DNA from: Ruoffia halotolerans
Lineage (GTDB): Bacteria; Bacillota; Bacilli; Lactobacillales; Aerococcaceae
Direction of reading: 5' to 3'
Assembly (NCBI RefSeq): GCF_014049385.1
Contig: NZ_JACAOA010000025.1
Span: 1-33,712, forward strand
DNA length: 33,712 nucleotides
The translations under genes were made by a program, and so were the position numbers. This document shows, one piece after another, positions 25,776 to 33,712 of the stretch (position 1 is its first letter; each line of letters opens with the position of its first letter). The notes below the pieces were generated by a model that did not search any database, was not told the origin of the DNA, and saw only the letters and a list, made by a program, of their open reading frames with translations.

Positions 25776-26939
25776 ATGAAATTAAGAAAATTAGCGTTGT
25801 CATTATTAACAGGATTAGCAGTCGGGTCGAGTTTATTAGGAGCAGGTCAAGTATTAGCGCAAGATACTGTAAAAATCGGTGGAAACTTTGAATTAACTGG
25901 AGATGCAGCGGCTTACGGAACGCCCATGTCAGAGGCGGCAAAATTAGCAGTTAAAGAAGTAAATGAAAATGGTGGAGTATTAGGTGGTAAGGTTGAATAT
26001 GTAGAGTATGATAATACATCAGATTTAACTGAAGCTGCCTCAGTTGCTCAACGATTAGCATCTGAAGATGTTGTCGGAATTGTAGGACCAGCAACAACAG
26101 GTGACTCTAACGCACAAATACCAGTCATTCAAGAAGCAGCAGTTCCAGCAATTTTACCAGCAGCAACTGGGAATGGTATGACATTAGACGATAACGGTGA
26201 TGTGTATGAGTATTTATTCCGTGTAGCATTTGAAGATGCATTCCAAGGCCGTGCGGCAGCAAAATATGTTACTGAAACATTAGGTGCACAAACAGCAGCA
26301 TTATTCGTTGACCAATCTACGGACTATGCGACAGGTCTAGAGCAGGCATTTACTGAAGAGTTTGAAGCTTTAGGAGGACAAGTTGTTACAACTGAATCAT
26401 TCCAATCAGGCGATACTGATTTTACAGCGTCGTTAACATCATTACTATCTCAAGAGTTTGATGTACTTTATGTACCTGGTTACTATACAGAAGTTGGTTT
26501 ATTAATTAAACAAGCACGTGAATTAGGAATTACACAACCAATTGTCGGAGGGGACGGTTTAGGTAACCAAACTTTAGTTGACTTAGCAGGTGCAAGTAAC
26601 GTTAATGATGTTTATTATACAGCTCACTATTCTCCATTAAGTGACGACGAAGATTTACAAGATTTTTTAACAAAGTTTGAAGAAGAATATGGTAAACAAG
26701 CGGATCAATTTGCAGTGTTAAGTTATGATGCGACAATGTTATTATTAGATGCCCTTGAGCGTGCTGGATCAGCAGATCGACAAGCAGTTACGGATGCTTT
26801 AGCGGCGACTGAAACATTTAAAGGTTTAACAGGTACATTCTCAATTGACGAAGATCATAACCCAGTTAAAGAAGTTTTAATGTTGCAATTAACAAATGGT
26901 GAAGTTGCAAACGTAGAAGCTGTTAATGTCGGTGAATAG
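25776..26939 (+). CDS. livJ: Branched-chain amino acid ABC transporter substrate-binding protein, copy 2
   Basis: Second LivJ paralogue (387 aa), nearest to livHMGF. The signal peptide runs to Ala28 (GQVLA before QDTVKIGG), again a type I site with no lipobox Cys, so the protein is expected to be released or wall-retained rather than lipid-anchored. The body aligns with copy 1 throughout, including PATTGDSNAQ near residue 107 and the C-terminal GTFSIDEDHNPVKEVLMLQL. GAGGAGGAG precedes the ATG. Expression appears gated by the Ile-rich leader and terminator upstream. Confidence 0.93.
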   Translation: MKLRKLALSLLTGLAVGSSLLGAGQVLAQDTVKIGGNFELTGDAAAYGTPMSEAAKLAVKEVNENGGVLGGKVEYVEYDNTSDLTEAASVAQRLASEDVVGIVGPATTGDSNAQIPVIQEAAVPAILPAATGNGMTLDDNGDVYEYLFRVAFEDAFQGRAAAKYVTETLGAQTAALFVDQSTDYATGLEQAFTEEFEALGGQVVTTESFQSGDTDFTASLTSLLSQEFDVLYVPGYYTEVGLLIKQARELGITQPIVGGDGLGNQTLVDLAGASNVNDVYYTAHYSPLSDDEDLQDFLTKFEEEYGKQADQFAVLSYDATMLLLDALERAGSADRQAVTDALAATETFKGLTGTFSIDEDHNPVKEVLMLQLTNGEVANVEAVNVGE

Positions 26940-26956
26940 TAACGTGTTTAACACAT

Positions 26957-26998
26957 AGACTGTAGGTTATTAACAAGCTTGTTATTAGCCCACAGTCT
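26957..26998 (+). terminator. Long hairpin after livJ2
   Basis: AGACTGT (26957-26963) pairs with ACAGTCT (26992-26998), and GGTTATTAACAAG (26965-26977) pairs with CTTGTTATTAGCC (26978-26990) with one mismatch. Only a weak CTTTATT tail follows, so termination may be partial, allowing some read-through to livH. Confidence 0.65.
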
Positions 26999-27086
26999 CT
27001 TTATTAGAATTAAATTAGAATAAAGGGATGATAAAATGATTTAAAAAAACTTTAATATAAAAGGATAAAGGAAGATTTAAGGATCG

Positions 27087-27111
27087 ATTACATTTGATTT
27101 TCAAGTGTAAT
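27087..27111 (+). repeat. 11-bp inverted repeat upstream of the livH promoter
   Basis: ATTACATTTGA (27087-27097) pairs with TCAAGTGTAAT (27101-27111) with one G-T wobble and a 3-base loop. It lies 36 bases upstream of the livH -35 box, has no T-run, and may be an operator or a message-stability hairpin. Confidence 0.45.
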
Positions 27112-27146
27112 TATTAGAGAAAAACTAATTCATTTAATAAAACCGG

Positions 27147-27175
27147 TTGTAAAATTAGAAAGTCTATATTATACT
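27147..27175 (+). promoter_or_regulatory. Promoter of livHMGF-acuB
   Basis: TTGTAA (27147-27152) and TATACT (27170-27175) are 17 bases apart, 41 bases before the livH start. The permease genes can therefore be transcribed independently of either binding protein. Confidence 0.8.
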
Positions 27176-27215
27176 CTTATAAATTATTAAATTTTAACAA
27201 GAAAGGAATTTTATT

Positions 27216-28094
27216 ATGCAACTATTTTTGCAGCAACTAGTAAATGGTGTTGCTTTAGGTAGTATATACGCATTGATGGCCCTAGGTTATACAATGGTAT
27301 ATGGTACGATTAAACTAATTAACTTTGCACATGCCGATGTATTTATGATGGGTGCCTTTGTAGGGTATTACTTAGTCACAGTTTTAGAGATGAACTTATT
27401 TTTAGCAATGATTATTGCTATGATATTTTGTGCAATATTAGGAGTCGTCATTGAGCGTGTTGCATATAAGCCTTTACGAAATTCAACTCGTGTAGCTTCT
27501 TTGATTACAGCAATTGGTGTGTCTTATTTTCTACAGAATATTATGATTTATTTCTTAGGACCGGAAGTTAGATCATTTCCGTCACCACTTGAGACTTCAA
27601 TCTATCGTATTGGAAATATTGTAATTAACTCTAAACAAATTTTAGTATTTGTTATTACAGTAATTTTAATGATTGTACTATACTTAATCGTGCAACGTTC
27701 AAAAATGGGGAAAGCAATGCGAGCTGTAGCTGTAGATTCTGAAGCGTCACAGTTAATGGGGATTGATGTTAACCGCGTTATTTCCTTTACATTCGCCTTA
27801 GGTTCAGGACTTGCAGGTATTGCTGGTGTCCTAGTTGGGGTTTATTATAATTCAATCTCTCCTGGTATGGGTACAGCCTTAGGTCTGAAAGCCTTCGTAG
27901 CCGCGGTTGTTGGAGGTGTTGGGTCAATCCCTGGAGCAATGGTTGGAGGGTATGTCATTGGTATTCTAGAAACAATCGTTACTTTCATGGGTGGATCAAT
28001 GTATAAAGATGCTGTAGTTTATGGATTATTAATTGTTATCTTGCTGGTACTTCCTTCAGGGTTGTTCGGTAAGAATGTTAAAGAGAAAGTTTAG
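27216..28094 (+). CDS. livH: Branched-chain amino acid ABC transporter permease LivH
   Basis: First membrane subunit (292 aa) of the BCAA importer. Hydrophobic helices fill most of the chain. The start LQQLVNGVALGSIYALMALGYTMVYG and the KLINFAHADVFMMGAFVGY segment are hallmarks of LivH. The later GLAGIAGVLVGVYY and GLKAFVAAVVGGVGSIPGAMVGG contain the cytosolic coupling region for LivG/LivF. It has AAGAAAGGA upstream of the ATG and lies 8 bases ahead of livM. Confidence 0.95.
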   Translation: MQLFLQQLVNGVALGSIYALMALGYTMVYGTIKLINFAHADVFMMGAFVGYYLVTVLEMNLFLAMIIAMIFCAILGVVIERVAYKPLRNSTRVASLITAIGVSYFLQNIMIYFLGPEVRSFPSPLETSIYRIGNIVINSKQILVFVITVILMIVLYLIVQRSKMGKAMRAVAVDSEASQLMGIDVNRVISFTFALGSGLAGIAGVLVGVYYNSISPGMGTALGLKAFVAAVVGGVGSIPGAMVGGYVIGILETIVTFMGGSMYKDAVVYGLLIVILLVLPSGLFGKNVKEKV

Positions 28095-28102
28095 GTGAGA
28101 AC

Positions 28103-29074
28103 ATGCAAAGAATACATTTACGAAGTATATCATGGTTAGCGCTAGCGCTCTTTGGTTTTGCGGCAATCTACTTTCTAACTACAACAGGCGTTATTAATCC
28201 ATTCTACCGAATTACATTAATGACAATTATGTTGAATGTTATTTATGCAGCAGGTTTAAACCTTATCTTAGGAGTCGCCGGTCAATTCTCATTAGGACAT
28301 GCCGGTTTTATTGCTATTGGAGCTTATTCAGCTGCCATCTTTACAAAAGAAATGGACAATAGTACATTAGGTTTATTTGTTGGGATTGCAGTCGGAATGG
28401 TCATTGCAATGATCGTGGCATTATTAGTTGGTGTCCCTACTTTAAGACTGAAGGGTGACTACTTAGCAATCGCAACACTTGGTGTTAGTGAGATTATCCG
28501 TGTTCTAATTAACAATTTACGTGATATTACAAATGGTCCAGCCGGAATTAGTGGTATTCCATTAGTAACAACTTGGGAGTTAGTTTATATCTTCTTAATT
28601 GTCATTGTAATGATTATTGTATGTTATACATATAGTAGTAGTGGACGTGCCACTTTAGCAATCAATCAAAACGAAATTGCTGCTGAGGCTATGGGCGTGA
28701 GAGTGACTAAATATAAAGTTATGGCGTTTGTTATTGGAGCAATGACAGCAGCTGTGGGTGGGTCACTTCAAGCGACATTCATTGGTATTGTAACGCCAAG
28801 TGATTACACATTTAACCGTTCAATTGATGTGTTAATTATTGTCGTATTTGGTGGTATTGGTAGTTATACTGGTACTTTCATTGCAGCGATATTATTAGGA
28901 TTACTTAACTTACTCCTCCAAGACTATGGTCAATTGCGTATGGTTATTTATGCCGTTGCCTTAGTGCTAATTATGATCTTCCGTCCAGGAGGTTTATTAG
29001 GAACTTGGGAATTCAAATTTGGTAGCATTGTGAATAGATTATTTGGACGTAAAGATAAGGAGGCAGTTTTATGA
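28103..29074 (+). CDS. livM: Branched-chain amino acid ABC transporter permease LivM
   Basis: Second membrane subunit (323 aa). The segment LNLILGVAGQFSLGHAGFIAIGAYSAA (about residues 52-78) and the LRLKGDYLAIATLGVSEIIR loop (about 113-132) are diagnostic of LivM. The end GQLRMVIYAVALVLIMIFRPGGLLG is also typical. The TGA stop overlaps the livG ATG (ATGA at 29071-29074), so they are coupled. Confidence 0.95.
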   Translation: MQRIHLRSISWLALALFGFAAIYFLTTTGVINPFYRITLMTIMLNVIYAAGLNLILGVAGQFSLGHAGFIAIGAYSAAIFTKEMDNSTLGLFVGIAVGMVIAMIVALLVGVPTLRLKGDYLAIATLGVSEIIRVLINNLRDITNGPAGISGIPLVTTWELVYIFLIVIVMIIVCYTYSSSGRATLAINQNEIAAEAMGVRVTKYKVMAFVIGAMTAAVGGSLQATFIGIVTPSDYTFNRSIDVLIIVVFGGIGSYTGTFIAAILLGLLNLLLQDYGQLRMVIYAVALVLIMIFRPGGLLGTWEFKFGSIVNRLFGRKDKEAVL

Positions 29075-29847
29075 GTCTATTAGAAGTCGAAAAATTAACA
29101 AAAAACTTCGGTGGATTAGCGGCCGTATCAAATGTTTCCTTAGAGTTAAACGAAGGTGAATTAGTTGGATTAATTGGCCCAAACGGAGCAGGTAAGACAA
29201 CATTTTTCAACCTTTTAACGGGCGTATATAAACCAACAGAAGGAACAATTAAATTAAAAGTTGATGGCGAAATGAAAGAACTAAATGGTAAGCGACCAGA
29301 TAAAATTAACGGAATGGGCTTAGCAAGAACATTCCAAAATATACGCTTGTTCCCAGATATGACCGTACTTGAAAATGTTCAAGTAGCGATGCACCGAGAA
29401 GATGGGAATTCAATATTCTCAAGTATTTTTAGAACATCTGCTTATTATGAAACAGAAAAAAATATGCGAGAGGAAGCTTTTGAGTTGCTTTCAATCTTTA
29501 ATTTGGCTAAACATGCTGATGATAAAGCGAGAAACTTAGCATATGGGCAACAAAGACGATTAGAAATTGTACGTGCGTTAGCAACTAAACCAAAAATATT
29601 ATTTTTAGATGAGCCAGCAGCCGGAATGAATCCGAATGAAACCGCTGATTTAACATCATTAATTGCGCAAATCCGTGAGCAATTTAACTTGACGATTGTG
29701 TTAATTGAACACGATATGTCTCTAGTAATGGATATTTGCCAAAGAATTTATGTACTGGAATATGGACGATTGATTGCTGAAGGTACACCGAAAGAAATTC
29801 AATCCAACGAAGATGTTGTTCGTGCATACTTAGGAGGGGATAATTAA
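29071..29847 (+). CDS. livG: Branched-chain amino acid ABC transporter ATPase LivG
   Basis: First ATPase of the importer (258 aa). Walker A GPNGAGKTT is at residues 36-44, the signature region NLAYGQQRRLEIVRAL near 158-173, Walker B ILFLDEPAAGMNP near 181-193, and the H-loop in IEHDMSLVMD near 217. The AYGQQ variant of the ABC signature is normal for LivG. Overlaps of 4 bases with livM and 1 base with livF indicate stoichiometric synthesis. Confidence 0.95.
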   Translation: MSLLEVEKLTKNFGGLAAVSNVSLELNEGELVGLIGPNGAGKTTFFNLLTGVYKPTEGTIKLKVDGEMKELNGKRPDKINGMGLARTFQNIRLFPDMTVLENVQVAMHREDGNSIFSSIFRTSAYYETEKNMREEAFELLSIFNLAKHADDKARNLAYGQQRRLEIVRALATKPKILFLDEPAAGMNPNETADLTSLIAQIREQFNLTIVLIEHDMSLVMDICQRIYVLEYGRLIAEGTPKEIQSNEDVVRAYLGGDN

Positions 29848-30551
29848 TGTTAAAAGTAAATAATCTCCAAGTAAACTATGGAATGATTAACGCGGTTCGT
29901 AACGTGAGCTTTGAAGTTAATGAAGGTGAAATTGTTACTTTAATCGGAGCCAACGGGGCGGGTAAATCAACAATTCTTAGAACAATATCTGGTCTAGTTA
30001 ACCCTGCCGGAGGATCCATTGAATATGAAGGTAAAGACTTAGAGAGATATTCACCTAAAAAGATTGTTGAAGCAGGAATCTCTCAAGTACCTGAAGGCCG
30101 GCATGTATTTAAAGGTTTAAGTGTTAAAGAGAATTTAGAATTAGGTGCGTTTTTACGTAAGGATAAAGACCAAATTGAAGAAGATTTACAAAACGTTTAT
30201 AAACGTTTCCCAGTATTAAGTGAACGACTGAAACAAGACGCATCAACTTTATCTGGTGGGGAGCAACAAATGTTAGCTATGGGTCGTGCCTTAATGTCTA
30301 AACCTAGATTATTATTATTAGATGAACCTTCAATGGGTCTCGCACCGATTTTCATTAAAGAAATCTTTAGTATTATTGAATCTATCCAAAAACAGGGAAC
30401 AACCGTGCTTTTAATTGAACAAAATGCTAAAATGGCATTGCAGATAGCTACACGAGGCTACGTGTTAGAGACGGGTAAAGTTGTTTTATCTGGATCTGGA
30501 GAAGAGTTATTAGCAAGTGATGAAGTTCAAAAAGCATATTTAGGAGGATAA
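29847..30551 (+). CDS. livF: Branched-chain amino acid ABC transporter ATPase LivF
   Basis: Second ATPase (234 aa). Walker A GANGAGKST is at residues 34-42, the signature LSGGEQQMLAMGRAL near 135-149 and Walker B LLLLDEPSMGLAP near 156-168. GISQVPEGRHVFKGLSV is the LivF-typical Q-loop region. The start overlaps the livG stop by one base. The acuB-like gene follows after only 2 bases. Confidence 0.95.
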   Translation: MLKVNNLQVNYGMINAVRNVSFEVNEGEIVTLIGANGAGKSTILRTISGLVNPAGGSIEYEGKDLERYSPKKIVEAGISQVPEGRHVFKGLSVKENLELGAFLRKDKDQIEEDLQNVYKRFPVLSERLKQDASTLSGGEQQMLAMGRALMSKPRLLLLDEPSMGLAPIFIKEIFSIIESIQKQGTTVLLIEQNAKMALQIATRGYVLETGKVVLSGSGEELLASDEVQKAYLGG

Positions 30552-30553
30552 AA

Positions 30554-31201
30554 ATGTACGTAAAAGATTATATGTCAGCAGAATTAATTACGATTACTCC
30601 TCAGACTTCAGTGACTGAGGCTCAAGATTTATTACGCAAACATGATATTAACCGTCTACCAGTCTTAAAAAACGACAAACTCGTTGGTCTAGTGACTAAA
30701 GATTTAATTAATCGTAACTTACCATCGAACACGACAAGTTTAAGTCGTAATGAAATTAACTACTTATTAGAGAAAACCACTGCAGAAGATATTATGGCTA
30801 CAAAATTACACTCAGTGAATCCAGATACACTATTGGATCATGCAGCGACAATTATGTCTGAGAATAATTTAGGTGTCTTAGTTGTCTTAGAGAATGACAG
30901 ATTAGTTGGAGTCATTACAGACAAAGATATCTTTAATGCATTCGTGGATATTTCAGGAACACGCGAACCTGGTACGACTATAGTTGTTGAGTTAGACAAA
31001 GACCGTGAAGGTGTGATTGAAGAAATTGGTGACGCCCTAGTTGAGTCAGCTAATAATTTAACTCATATGATTGTTTACTACCATCTTGAAAATTCAATTC
31101 GAATTGTCATCAGTGTGAATACAGATAGAGTGCATAATTTAGTTCAAGCTATTGAAAAACGTGGTTATGAAGTTAAATCAGTAACAAAAAAAACAAATTA
31201 A
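30554..31201 (+). CDS. acuB: CBS-pair protein with C-terminal ACT-like domain (AcuB family)
   Basis: A 215-residue cytosolic protein. Two CBS motifs are seen: about residues 1-60 (VKDYMSAELITITPQTSVTEA ... LVGLVTKDL) and about 76-130 (AEDIMATKLHSVNPDTLLDHA ... LVGVITDKDI). CBS pairs usually bind adenosine nucleotides. Residues about 140-210 have the beta-alpha pattern of an ACT domain, a fold that often binds amino acids. AcuB-like genes also follow livF in streptococci. A role in sensing energy or BCAA state for the transporter is plausible but unproven; acetoin use is not implied here. Confidence 0.8.
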   Translation: MYVKDYMSAELITITPQTSVTEAQDLLRKHDINRLPVLKNDKLVGLVTKDLINRNLPSNTTSLSRNEINYLLEKTTAEDIMATKLHSVNPDTLLDHAATIMSENNLGVLVVLENDRLVGVITDKDIFNAFVDISGTREPGTTIVVELDKDREGVIEEIGDALVESANNLTHMIVYYHLENSIRIVISVNTDRVHNLVQAIEKRGYEVKSVTKKTN

Positions 31202-31210
31202 GATATAGAG

Positions 31211-31248
31211 AAAGGCCGCTCCAAACGAAGTTGTTTGGGACGGCCTTT
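31211..31248. terminator. Bidirectional terminator between acuB and gpo
   Basis: AAAGGCCGCTCCAAAC (31211-31226) pairs with GTTTGGGACGGCCTTT (31233-31248) with one mismatch and a 6-base loop. T-rich sequence follows on the plus strand. Confidence 0.9.
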
Positions 31249-31255
31249 TAAATTT

Positions 31256-31726
31256 TTATAACAGTTCTTGAATGTCTTTTTTGATACTTATAGGTTTAGT
31301 TGTTGGTGGATATCTTTTTACTACCTTACCTTGACGGTCGATTAAAAATTTTGTGAAATTCCATTTAATATCACTGTTAAGTAAGCCACCTTTTTCTTGT
31401 TTTAACCATTGGAAGACTGGCTCAGCATTCTTTCTATTGACATCCACTAATTCATTCAATGGAAACGTCACACCAAAATTTATCTCACAGCTTTCTGCCA
31501 TAGAATCATTGGTTTGATCTTCTTGTTTAAATTGATTGCTCGGAAAGCCAATGACGGTAAAATCTTGTTCTTTGAATTCTTGATAAAGTGCTTCTAGCTC
31601 TTCGAATTGAGAATTGAGACCACATTGTGTGGCAGTATTTACAATTAACAAAACGTGATTATTGTAATCATTCAATCGATAGGGATCACCATTGCTTCGA
31701 ATAAGTGAAAAATCAGGTAGTGGCAT
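31256..31726 (-). CDS. gpo: Glutathione peroxidase-family thiol peroxidase
   Basis: A 156-residue GPx-fold peroxidase using Cys rather than selenocysteine. The peroxidatic Cys35 lies in NTATQCGLNSQ; Gln65 (GFPSNQF), Trp122 and Asn123 (KWNFTKFLID) complete the catalytic tetrad. Cys80 is a candidate resolving Cys; bacterial members often use thioredoxin instead of glutathione, but which applies is not shown. There is no signal peptide. It is 28 bases behind yebC on the same strand with a GAAGGAG site, so the two are probably co-transcribed. Confidence 0.92.
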   Translation of the reverse strand: MPLPDFSLIRSNGDPYRLNDYNNHVLLIVNTATQCGLNSQFEELEALYQEFKEQDFTVIGFPSNQFKQEDQTNDSMAESCEINFGVTFPLNELVDVNRKNAEPVFQWLKQEKGGLLNSDIKWNFTKFLIDRQGKVVKRYPPTTKPISIKKDIQELL

Positions 31727-31754
31727 AATATCTCCTTCTCTAATTAAAGTGGTC

Positions 31755-32468
31755 TTATAAATCTACGTTATGATAAACCTTTTGAACATCCTCGTCATCT
31801 TCAAGTGCATCAATGAGTTTTTCAAATTGAGCTAAGTCTTCTTTTCCAAGTGTTACTTCTGATTTAGGAAGCATTTCTAATTCAGCAACTTCAAACTTTT
31901 CAATTCCGAACGCTTCAAGTGAGTCTTTAATATGGCTGAAATCTGTTGGTTCACCGTAAACAACAACTTGCTCGTCTTCTTGTTGAACGTCACGGACGTC
32001 GACATCTGCTTCGAGTAAAGCCATCATTACTTCTTCTGCATCTTGATTTGCAATTACAAACACAGCTGTGTTATCAAATAAATAACTTACTGAGCCACTG
32101 ACACCCATGTTTCCACCGTTTTTACCGTATAAAGAGCGGACATTTCCAGCAGTTCGATTTACATTATTCGTTAAGGCATCAACGATAATCATTGAACCAC
32201 TTGGACCGAAGCCTTCATAACGTAATTCTTGGAATTGTTCGTCATCTGAACCTTTTGCTTTATCCACAGCGCGATCGATAATATGTTTAGGTACATCATA
32301 AGTCTTTGCACGTTCAATCGCAAATTTTAGTTTTTGGTTTAAATCGGGATCAGGTTCACCTGATTTTGCTGCTGCATAGATTTCAATACCAAATTTTGCA
32401 TAGACACGGGAAGTATCTTGGTCTTGCTTCGCTTTTTTTTCTCTGATATTCATCCATTTACGTCCCAT
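31755..32468 (-). CDS. yebC: YebC/YeeN-family protein
   Basis: A 237-residue cytosolic member of the YebC/PmpR family. The start [16 protein letters not shown] and the end [14 protein letters not shown] match the YeeN (YebC2) branch. The family was long called transcriptional regulators, while recent work on YebC proteins points to ribosome-associated factors easing stalls at proline-rich stretches. ATG at 32468 gives the canonical MGRKW start; a GTG at 32477 is less likely. A good promoter precedes it and gpo follows. Confidence 0.93.
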   Translation of the reverse strand: MGRKWMNIREKKAKQDQDTSRVYAKFGIEIYAAAKSGEPDPDLNQKLKFAIERAKTYDVPKHIIDRAVDKAKGSDDEQFQELRYEGFGPSGSMIIVDALTNNVNRTAGNVRSLYGKNGGNMGVSGSVSYLFDNTAVFVIANQDAEEVMMALLEADVDVRDVQQEDEQVVVYGEPTDFSHIKDSLEAFGIEKFEVAELEMLPKSEVTLGKEDLAQFEKLIDALEDDEDVQKVYHNVDL

Positions 32469-32503
32469 TAACTTCACTTCTCTTTCTTAGTTTATCTTAT
32501 ATT

Positions 32504-32532
32504 ATTATAACCATAGTTTCTTAAATTGTTAA
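32504..32532 (-). promoter_or_regulatory. Promoter of yebC-gpo
   Basis: On the minus strand TTAACA (32532-32527) and TATAAT (32509-32504) are 17 bases apart, 36 bases before the yebC start codon. Confidence 0.8.
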
Positions 32533-32703
32533 ATAATAAATTGGTGAGTGTCATTAAGATAAAAGTATACACTTAGAATGCGATGTTGACAAGTTTGAGA
32601 GTCAAAAGGTTAACAAAGACTTTTTAGTATCTAAAGCATATTTATATTAAAATAATGAAGTATATAAATTATCAATAAAATAAATATAAAAGGGGGCGGC
32701 AGG

Positions 32704-33712
32704 ATGTTTTTAACTATATCACTTTCTGTAGTGGTTACGGGACTTATATTTATTTATATCTGGTATAAAGAACCAGGAAGATTAGCCTAAGGCGTTTTCT
32801 TTCTCGCTTTTGCTCTATGTTTAGCTTTATTATTATTTTATCTATTGGTGATGTATGAGCAGTTGGCAAGTTTAATTGGTTTAGCCATAGTGTTATTAGC
32901 TATCTTATTAATAGGGCTGCTATTAAGGGTTATCGTGGCTTTACCTATAGTGGGATATTGCTAGTTAGACGTGAAGGGTTTAAGTTTCATAATATTTTTC
33001 CTTTATTATATTCTGCGGGCTTAATATTTTACATAATGGTGTGGGCGATGGTTCAGATTTCACAGAGCGTACGATTTTAATACGGTTTATATTTATATCT
33101 CCTTCTTAATTGTTTTCTTTCTTTTAATTATCAATCTATATTTGATTACAACGGTATTGAATGTAATGCACTTTTCCAAACAAATCTTGATTATCTCGTG
33201 GTTGTTGGGGCGGGATTAGATGGGAGAAGGGTTACACCATTATTAGCTAGTCGAGTAAACAAAGCGATTGAATTATATAGGAAGAAGCTTGGTATTAAAT
33301 TAATCATGACAGGAGGTCAAGGTGAGGATGAAGTGGTTACTGAAGCATCAGCGATGACCAGCTACGCACTTGAAAGAGGAGTACCCGAAGAAGTGATTAT
33401 CCTAGAGAATCAGGCGACGAATACAGAAGAGAACATCTTATACATTCATAGGCCAAGATGACGTCACAAAAGCCCAAATTCGTGGTTGTAACGAATGCGT
33501 ATCATGTCTTTAGAGCTTTATTAATTGCTAAAGAAGCAGGTTTAGACTGCATAGGTTATGACTCAAGGACGAAGTGGTATTATACTTTGAATGCGTTTAT
33601 TCGAGAAATTATTGGTTATTTATACTTTAAATGACGCATGTATGTAAAAATAATATTCACTTTTACAGTGGTGTATATATTGATAAATACGACATTTTTG
33701 TTGCTGGTATAA
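32704..33712 (+). pseudogene. Decayed YdcF/DUF218-family membrane protein gene
   Basis: Reading across three frames recovers one protein of the long YdcF (SanA-like, DUF218) type: N-terminal membrane helices from ATG 32704; LLVRREGFKFHNIFPL near 32958-33008; the catalytic-like domain DYLVVVGAGLDGRRVTPLL and IMTGGQGEDEVVTEASAM at 33189-33350; VVVTNAYHVFRALL and NAFIREIIGYL to 33631; and a final membrane helix ending with TAA at 33710-33712. It is broken by in-frame stops at 32788-32790 and 33632-33634 and by at least four frameshifts (about 32920-32960, 33078-33085, 33150-33183, 33440-33460). The longest intact piece is about 87 codons (33198-33461). The start has a GGGGGCGG-type purine-rich site. 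Function is almost surely lost. Confidence 0.85.

Noticed and set aside
27035-27043. A leader peptide ahead of livH
   Set aside because: The only ORF opening after a ribosome-binding-like sequence is ATG ATT TAA, too short to be meaningful.

Overview
The window is about 33.7 kb of low-GC Gram-positive (Bacillota) chromosome. Three things point to Lactobacillales: the ribosomal gene order, adk followed directly by infA with no map between them, and an ECF module plus truA behind rplQ. Protein style suggests an Aerococcaceae- or Carnobacteriaceae-like organism, but genus is an inference I cannot confirm.

Layout. 1-365: AT-rich spacer, a strong promoter and a folded leader of the S10 operon. 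366-14152: one co-directional S10-spc-alpha superoperon, rpsJ to rplQ, 29 genes including the short rpmD and rpmJ. 14153-14310: a structured 3' element matching the position of the L17 downstream element RNA. 14406-17712: ecfA1-ecfA2-ecfT-truA. 17796-22809: accessory housekeeping genes (GNAT acetyltransferase, a 216-aa protein I do not recognise, thrC, a small barrel-like protein, a two-domain PPK2 polyphosphate phosphotransferase). 22872-31201: a branched-chain amino acid (BCAA) locus with two paralogous binding proteins (livJ1, livJ2), a divergent 2-hydroxyacid dehydrogenase of the L-2-hydroxyisocaproate type, livHMGF and a CBS/ACT protein of the AcuB type. 31256-32468: yebC-glutathione peroxidase operon on the minus strand. 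32704-33712: a heavily decayed YdcF/DUF218 membrane protein gene.

The most interesting part is the BCAA locus. livJ2 is preceded by a consensus promoter, an 18-codon leader peptide gene with six Ile codons in seven (plus Val, Leu, Val), several mutually exclusive hairpins and a perfect intrinsic terminator just before the livJ2 ribosome binding site. This is the anatomy of an Ile-responsive transcription attenuator. livJ1 is preceded by a different, 32-codon, Leu-rich small ORF with a strong ribosome binding site and an internal 8-bp GC hairpin. The two paralogous binding proteins may therefore be tuned by different amino acids while sharing one permease set. Neither LivJ carries a lipobox cysteine, which is unusual for a Gram-positive binding protein. 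The dehydrogenase between them, and the ACT-containing protein after livF, fit a locus that imports BCAAs and handles or senses related compounds.
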